NCBI GenBank assembly: GCA_035610365.1
Contig: CM069432.1
Location: 226,508,532 to 226,572,531, forward strand
Direction: 5' to 3'
Length of the DNA: 64,000 bases
From: Aquatica leii
Lineage: Eukaryota; Arthropoda; Insecta; Coleoptera; Lampyridae
Shown: positions 60,000 through 64,000 of the stretch, in pieces
Layout of the letters: each line of letters opens with the position of its first letter
How positions within the stretch are numbered: the stretch's first letter is position 1
Notes under the pieces: generated by a model
Database searches by the model: none
Seen by the model: the letters and a program-made list of their open reading frames with translations, nothing else
Told to the model about the DNA's origin: nothing
Made by a program: the position numbers and the translations under genes

Positions 60000-61625
60000 T
60001 TTTTAAGATTTGACGTGAAACTTGACATTAACAGATAAACCCCCTAGCTCCAGCAAACCCTAACTCAGAAACTAGTGCCCTAACTCAAGAATTTAAATAT
60101 GGAAAATAGGTCGAGCCACCCCTTATTTGAAGCGTCTTTCAAGTTTCTATGCGACAGTAAAAAGAAACTAAAATTTACGCAACGGAACCAGGGTCTCTGG
60201 AAAAATTTTGTCGACGCAATATTGAAAAATGCCGCTAAATTACGCCATAGATCTTCCAAAATGTAAGGAAACGTTTAGAGCAGAATTTGTATTATTGTAT
60301 GGAAGTTGGTGGCGCACAATTTGAGCTTTTGTTGAACTAATAAAAATTTCTTCTGACGTTGAATTTTGATGTTTTAAATTTTTCTACGCTTTTAAAATTT
60401 TTATAAAATTAAAAACAATAATGCACACACGTAGAGAATCAAAAGACCATTAAAATCAGGGTTACTCGACAACCTTACTATAATTTTTGTTTTTGTTGGG
60501 GGTTATTGGGGCTAGAAGGTTGACCTGACAAAATCAAATTTGACGCCAAAATGTGTCGTTCAAAAAGTCAAAAGTGGCGTGTTTTAGGATTTTTTCTAAT
60601 CAACACCCCCACCTTACGTAATCTAGAGGGTTGTTATTTATGGGGACAAACAAAATAATAAAACTACTTTTGGCCGTGCTGTCGTATAGAGAATTGAAAG
60701 ACCTTTTAAATGACAGGTCGTTTGACGCCCTTCTCTTGAATTAGGGGTTGCTAGATCTAGAGGGATGATGTGTCAATTTTAAGTTTGATATTTAAAGTTG
60801 TCTCCTAAAAATTAAGAATCGACCTGTCTGAGTGTTTTTTTAATAACTTAGTCTCCCCACCTTAGTTAATCTAGAGGGTTGTTTTTAATAGAGACGAAAA
60901 AACATTGGAAAAAACTATTTTCAGCTATGCTGTTGCATAGAGAATTAAAAGACGCTTTAAATGAGGGGTCATTCGACCTCCTTCACCTATTCAAATTCTT
61001 GAGTTAAGGGTTGCTGGAGGTAGGGGGTTGATGTGTCAATGTCAAGTTTGAAATTTAAAGTTGTCTTTTAAAAATCAAGAATCGATCTGCCCGAGCGTTT
61101 TTTTAAGAACCTAGTCTCTCCACCTTAGTTAAAATAAAGGGTTGTTTTTAAAGAAGACGAAAAAGAATTGGATAAATCTATTTTTGGCCATGCTGTCGCA
61201 TAGAGAATTTGAAGACGCTTTAAATGAAGAGTCATTCGAGTTCCTTTCCTTATTTAAATTTTTGAGTTAGGGGTTGTTGGAGCTACGGGGTTGATGTGTC
61301 AATGTCAAGTTTAATATCTCAAGTTATTTACTAAAAATCAAGAATCGACCTGTCAAAGTGTTTGTTAAAAAACTAATCTCCCCCACTTTACTTAATCTAG
61401 AGGGTTGTTTTTCATAGGAACACAAAAAAATTCAATAAAACCACTTTCTGCCATGCTGTCCTCATAGAAAATTGCAGGCGGTTTTAAATGAAGGTTCGAT
61501 CAACCCCCTTCCCTTATTTAAATTCTTAAGTTAGGGGTTGCTGGGTTCAGAGGGTTGATGTGTCAATGTCAAGTTTGACACTTAAAGTTGTGTCCCAAAA
61601 GTGTCCTAAAACAGGGATTTTTTTT
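60000..61625. repeat. 263-bp satellite array with one inverted unit
   Basis: Direct units on the plus strand with the anchor TTGATGTGTCAATGTCAAG at about 60771, 61034, 61297 and 61561, a period of 263-264 bp, preceded by a more diverged unit from about 60440. Each holds TTAGGGGTTGCTGG, CTATGCTGT-GCATAGAGAAT and AATCTAGAGGGTTGTTTTT. The first part (60020-60180) is the same unit inverted (CCCCCTAGCTCCAGCAAACC, TTAAATATGGAAAAT, GACGCTTCAAATAAGGGG when reverse-complemented). A spacer of about 250 bp separates the two orientations. No protein. Confidence 0.9.
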
Positions 61626-61912
61626 TCAAACACCCACTCTATATAAGCAGCATGATAGAAGTGAAATATTATCATATACATACAGTTTAATTAAAAACGA
61701 AATATTTACTAACTGGCACCTTTACTATTTAATTTATATGACAACAATGTTGGGTGTCATTTACTATTTTAAACATATATTTTTATACAAATGGGTGCCA
61801 TTTGCATCATACACGTCGATATGCCACAATGACATATATTATCAAAGAATTTATACTCCCGGGTGTCTTTTATGCAATAGTCATGGTGGGTGCCACATAA
61901 TTCAACACTTAC

Positions 61913-61913
<1 letters not shown>
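61626..61913. other. AT-rich DNA with inverted GTGGCACCC words
   Basis: GGGTGCCAT, GGGTGTC and GGTGGGTGCCAC at 61790-61900 are the reverse complement of the words at 57655-57920. The open frame across this stretch is not a recognised gene. Confidence 0.35.

Positions 61914-61945
<32 letters not shown>
61914..61945. repeat. (TA)16 microsatellite
   Basis: Uninterrupted alternating T/A of about 32 bp, bounded by ACG and CGT. Confidence 0.95.
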
Positions 61946-61946
<1 letters not shown>

Positions 61947-62382
61947 GTTTTGTAAAAGACGTACAAAACTCTTTCTCTTGGTAAATACATACATCACTTG
62001 TGTATGGAGTAAAAGATGTTAGCAATTTGAGTTTATACTCTACCACAAATTTTGTTATTTATTCATCTTTAATACATTATTAATAAGTTTAAAAAACTTT
62101 GTTGTTATCATGCGATTTTTAAATTATTTTTAATTAGCAGCCAGTCATCTTAATAGTCTTGTTTGTACACACGTATTAGTTTTAGTCCAAACGATTTTTT
62201 TGTTTTTAAAAATGATAAAGATAATGAACATCTTTAAAGTACTGATTTGTCGAGATAAGTTAAAATAACATAAAAAGTTTTTTTGTAATTTTTTGTTGTC
62301 ACTACTTGCATCAGTTGAATCGCAAAACATTTTGATATTGAAATTTATAGGAGCTTCAATGTTCTCAAAGCAGATAAAGTGG

Positions 62383-62606
62383 AATATAAAAGTGTCCGAA
62401 TCTAGTCAGAAGGCTAATCAACTCTAGTCAGAAGTCGGAAGTGCCAACACTGTGTCAGTCTAAATAAATAAAGTTTAAATTGCGCGTGGCCAATAAAAAT
62501 AAATACGTCGTATGAGTGAACGTATTGACAACATAAACAAATACAAAGTTAAAATAAATCAAAATGCAACAGTGTTATCGAGTTATAGAATACATACAAA
62601 TTACTT
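62383..62606 (+). promoter_or_regulatory. Candidate promoter and first coding exon
   Basis: GAATATAAAAGTGTCC (62381-62396) is a TATA box; CTAGTCAGAAG about 20-30 bp later fits an initiator. After a leader of about 150 bp, ATG at 62564 in good context (ATCAAAATGCAACAG) opens MQQCYRVIEYIQIT and meets a consensus donor ACTT|GTAAGT at 62607. No second exon was recognised before the window end, and the only gene further right runs on the opposite strand. Confidence 0.4.
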
Positions 62607-63496
62607 GTAAGTTGTTCTTCTTTTACATTCTATTAGTGTTAATTTAAATAAATTAAATTTCATAAAAAATTAGTTTATAATAATCATATCAATGATTGTG
62701 TAAACAACTATTGTAAGTCTAGCTTAATTGTATGTGATTTTTTTCGTTTAATTATTTAAAACGCAACTAAATAAAATGCATTTAACAGTCATTGATTGTT
62801 ATTATTTTTATGTGATGTTTTTGAGATTATATCTAATTAGGTAATCACAAGAGACATTTAGTTTAGTTCATTACTGTAGTCTTTATACTTCGAATACAAA
62901 TGACCGAGTCAGTTTAGACCGTTTCATATCATCACTTAAAAGTACTTTCTGACACACTGCACACGAAAATCTAGTCAATAATTAATTGACAAGAGTTATA
63001 ACAAAACCAACTCTTACATAACGTCTATCATAATGTTTAACAAAATCTCTTTTTTTTGTTTTGATCTCTATCGTACATTAAAAAATACCAACATTTTCTG
63101 TTTCTTTTTTTTTCTAATTAGTAGTATACTTTATTTAGAATATCATCCTTAAAAGCTTTGTTGTTTAATTTTTTATTATTGTTTTTTATAGTTTTTGAAG
63201 TTTATCAACAAAAGCTGGCTTAAAATAAACTACAGATAAATAAGCTATGTACAAATATATAGTTGAATACTTTTTAAACTTTTTTTACAATTAAATATAG
63301 ATTTTATACACTATTGTTAATAAAATCCGAAAATACATTTAAACATTAAAAGCAGTCTACCAACTAATTTCTATATATAGTTCTATTTCTATAGAATTTG
63401 TTGTTTAACAAAATTGTCTACCTTTATTTGTTTATAATTACTATTAAACTATATATAAATCAAATATATTTTATAATAGTTATATCTATTATTTAT
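62607..63496. other. AT-rich DNA, possibly intronic
   Basis: No coding stretch recognised. TTTTTTTCTAATTAG at about 63120 could serve as an acceptor but the following frame is short. Confidence 0.35.
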
Positions 63497-63814
63497 TTAG
63501 TCATACACAGGTCTACATTTACCTCGCATTCTATCATAATCTGATTTACAGTTTGTTTGTAAAACAACACCAATTCTGTAATATGGTACATCGACTGAAC
63601 TTTCTTCTTTTTGTTGTTGTGTATTATTTAAATTTAAATGTTCTTTATAATTTTTTTCAGAACTTATTAAATTGTTTTCTTCAACCATTTTCATTGAGAG
63701 GCTTTGTTTCCATTGATACCAAAGGTCATTTTTTAACTCTACTGCATTCTGAGGTAGCGAAAAGCTAAAATACAGTTGAAATACTATGAAAACTGTAGTA
63801 CTTAATAAAGCCAT
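63497..63814 (-). CDS. Growth-blocking-peptide-like cytokine precursor
   Basis: 105 residues from ATG at 63814, chosen because MALLSTTVFIVFQLYFSFSLPQ is a signal peptide; the frame stays open 21 codons further upstream. A long propeptide follows (NDLWYQWKQSLSMKMVEE, HLNLNNTQQQKEESSVD), then the C-terminal peptide IGVVLQTNCKSDYDRMRGKC ending RPVYD. The core C-K-x-x-Y-x4-G-K-C-R-P-V matches the GBP pattern and the gene at 51172, with a hydrophobic I/V-rich lead-in before the first cysteine in both. An R before IGVV offers a processing site. The TAA stop overlaps an AATAAA (TAAATAAATAATAG), so the 3' UTR could be very short. Same strand as the other two peptide genes, 12 kb away with transposons between. 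Confidence 0.72.
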   Translation of the reverse strand: MALLSTTVFIVFQLYFSFSLPQNAVELKNDLWYQWKQSLSMKMVEENNLISSEKNYKEHLNLNNTQQQKEESSVDVPYYRIGVVLQTNCKSDYDRMRGKCRPVYD

Positions 63815-64000
63815 GCCAATTGTGATTGTGAAAGATCCGATGATTGCGCAAATAAGTAAATTTTGAAAAAGAAGCACTACTAATGCACAAGTTAAATCTA
63901 AAATAACTATAAAATATATTTTACTCTTAATATAAACAAATTATTCATTTAACACGTGTACGGATTGTCCAATTTACAAACACACAAAGATATAACAACA
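63815..64000. other. Upstream region of the last peptide gene
   Basis: It should hold the promoter; no clear TATA box was identified before the window ends. Confidence 0.3.

Noticed and set aside
61588-62022. 144-codon frame spanning the (TA)n microsatellite
   Set aside because: It includes the IYIYIY repeat and satellite-edge sequence; no sign of a real protein.
1-64000. CRISPR arrays, rRNA, tRNA and bacterial operons
   Set aside because: No spaced direct repeats of the right size, no cloverleaf with A/B boxes that I could recognise, and spliced eukaryotic gene structure throughout.

Overview
This is an AT-rich (roughly 70% A+T by eye) stretch of animal nuclear DNA, almost certainly from an insect. 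The mix of old transposons (Gypsy, Jockey, RTE, an RNase H-bearing LINE, Penelope-like, piggyBac, Tc1/mariner, PIF/Harbinger, hAT-like), short introns with GTAAGT-type donors, and small secreted two-cysteine peptides with the layout of insect growth-blocking peptide (GBP) all point that way. A beetle is my guess, but nothing in the window proves the order. There is no bacterial-style gene organisation, no CRISPR array, and I found no rRNA or tRNA gene.

Layout. 1-2990: a LINE on the minus strand with ORF1, endonuclease and RNase H, lacking the RT core. 5330-9179: a mariner-like transposase relic split by a 1.6-kb hAT-like fold-back element (8-bp target duplication CAGGTATT), which was itself split by a solo Gypsy-type LTR (4-bp duplication GGTC). 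9400-17881: a Jockey LINE relic on the minus strand, split by a young Gypsy element (10027-17109, 4-bp duplication GGGG). 18.5-25.5 kb: mostly empty AT-rich DNA with a MITE and weak relics. 25542-31333: a 5.8-kb Tc1-like element with unusually long terminal inverted repeats and an apparently intron-containing transposase. 32911-37021: a 4.1-kb PIF/Harbinger element with an intact three-exon Myb/SANT-like gene, a decayed transposase gene converging on it, and an extra two-exon 46-codon mini-gene. 38349-39776: a Tc1/mariner-type transposase relic with about 81 residues between its second D and its E. 43592-45640: a 5' fragment of a second Gypsy element. 47.06-48.43 kb: copies of an inverted-repeat element.

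Host genes. 49910-51408 holds two small secreted-peptide genes and 63497-63814 a third, all on the minus strand. Two of the three end in C-K-x-x-Y ... G-K-x-C-R, the GBP cytokine pattern; the third is looser. They look like a small tandem family whose members were pushed apart by piggyBac (52400-55083, carrying an RTE LINE with duplication ACACCA), a Penelope-like fragment (55840-56890) and a 263-bp satellite array (60000-61625). A possible promoter plus first exon on the plus strand lies at 62383-62606.

Most of the window is therefore a layered transposon graveyard around a few tiny immune/stress-signalling peptide genes. The points I would check first are the GBP-like cluster, the mini-gene inside the Harbinger element, and the long-TIR Tc1 element.
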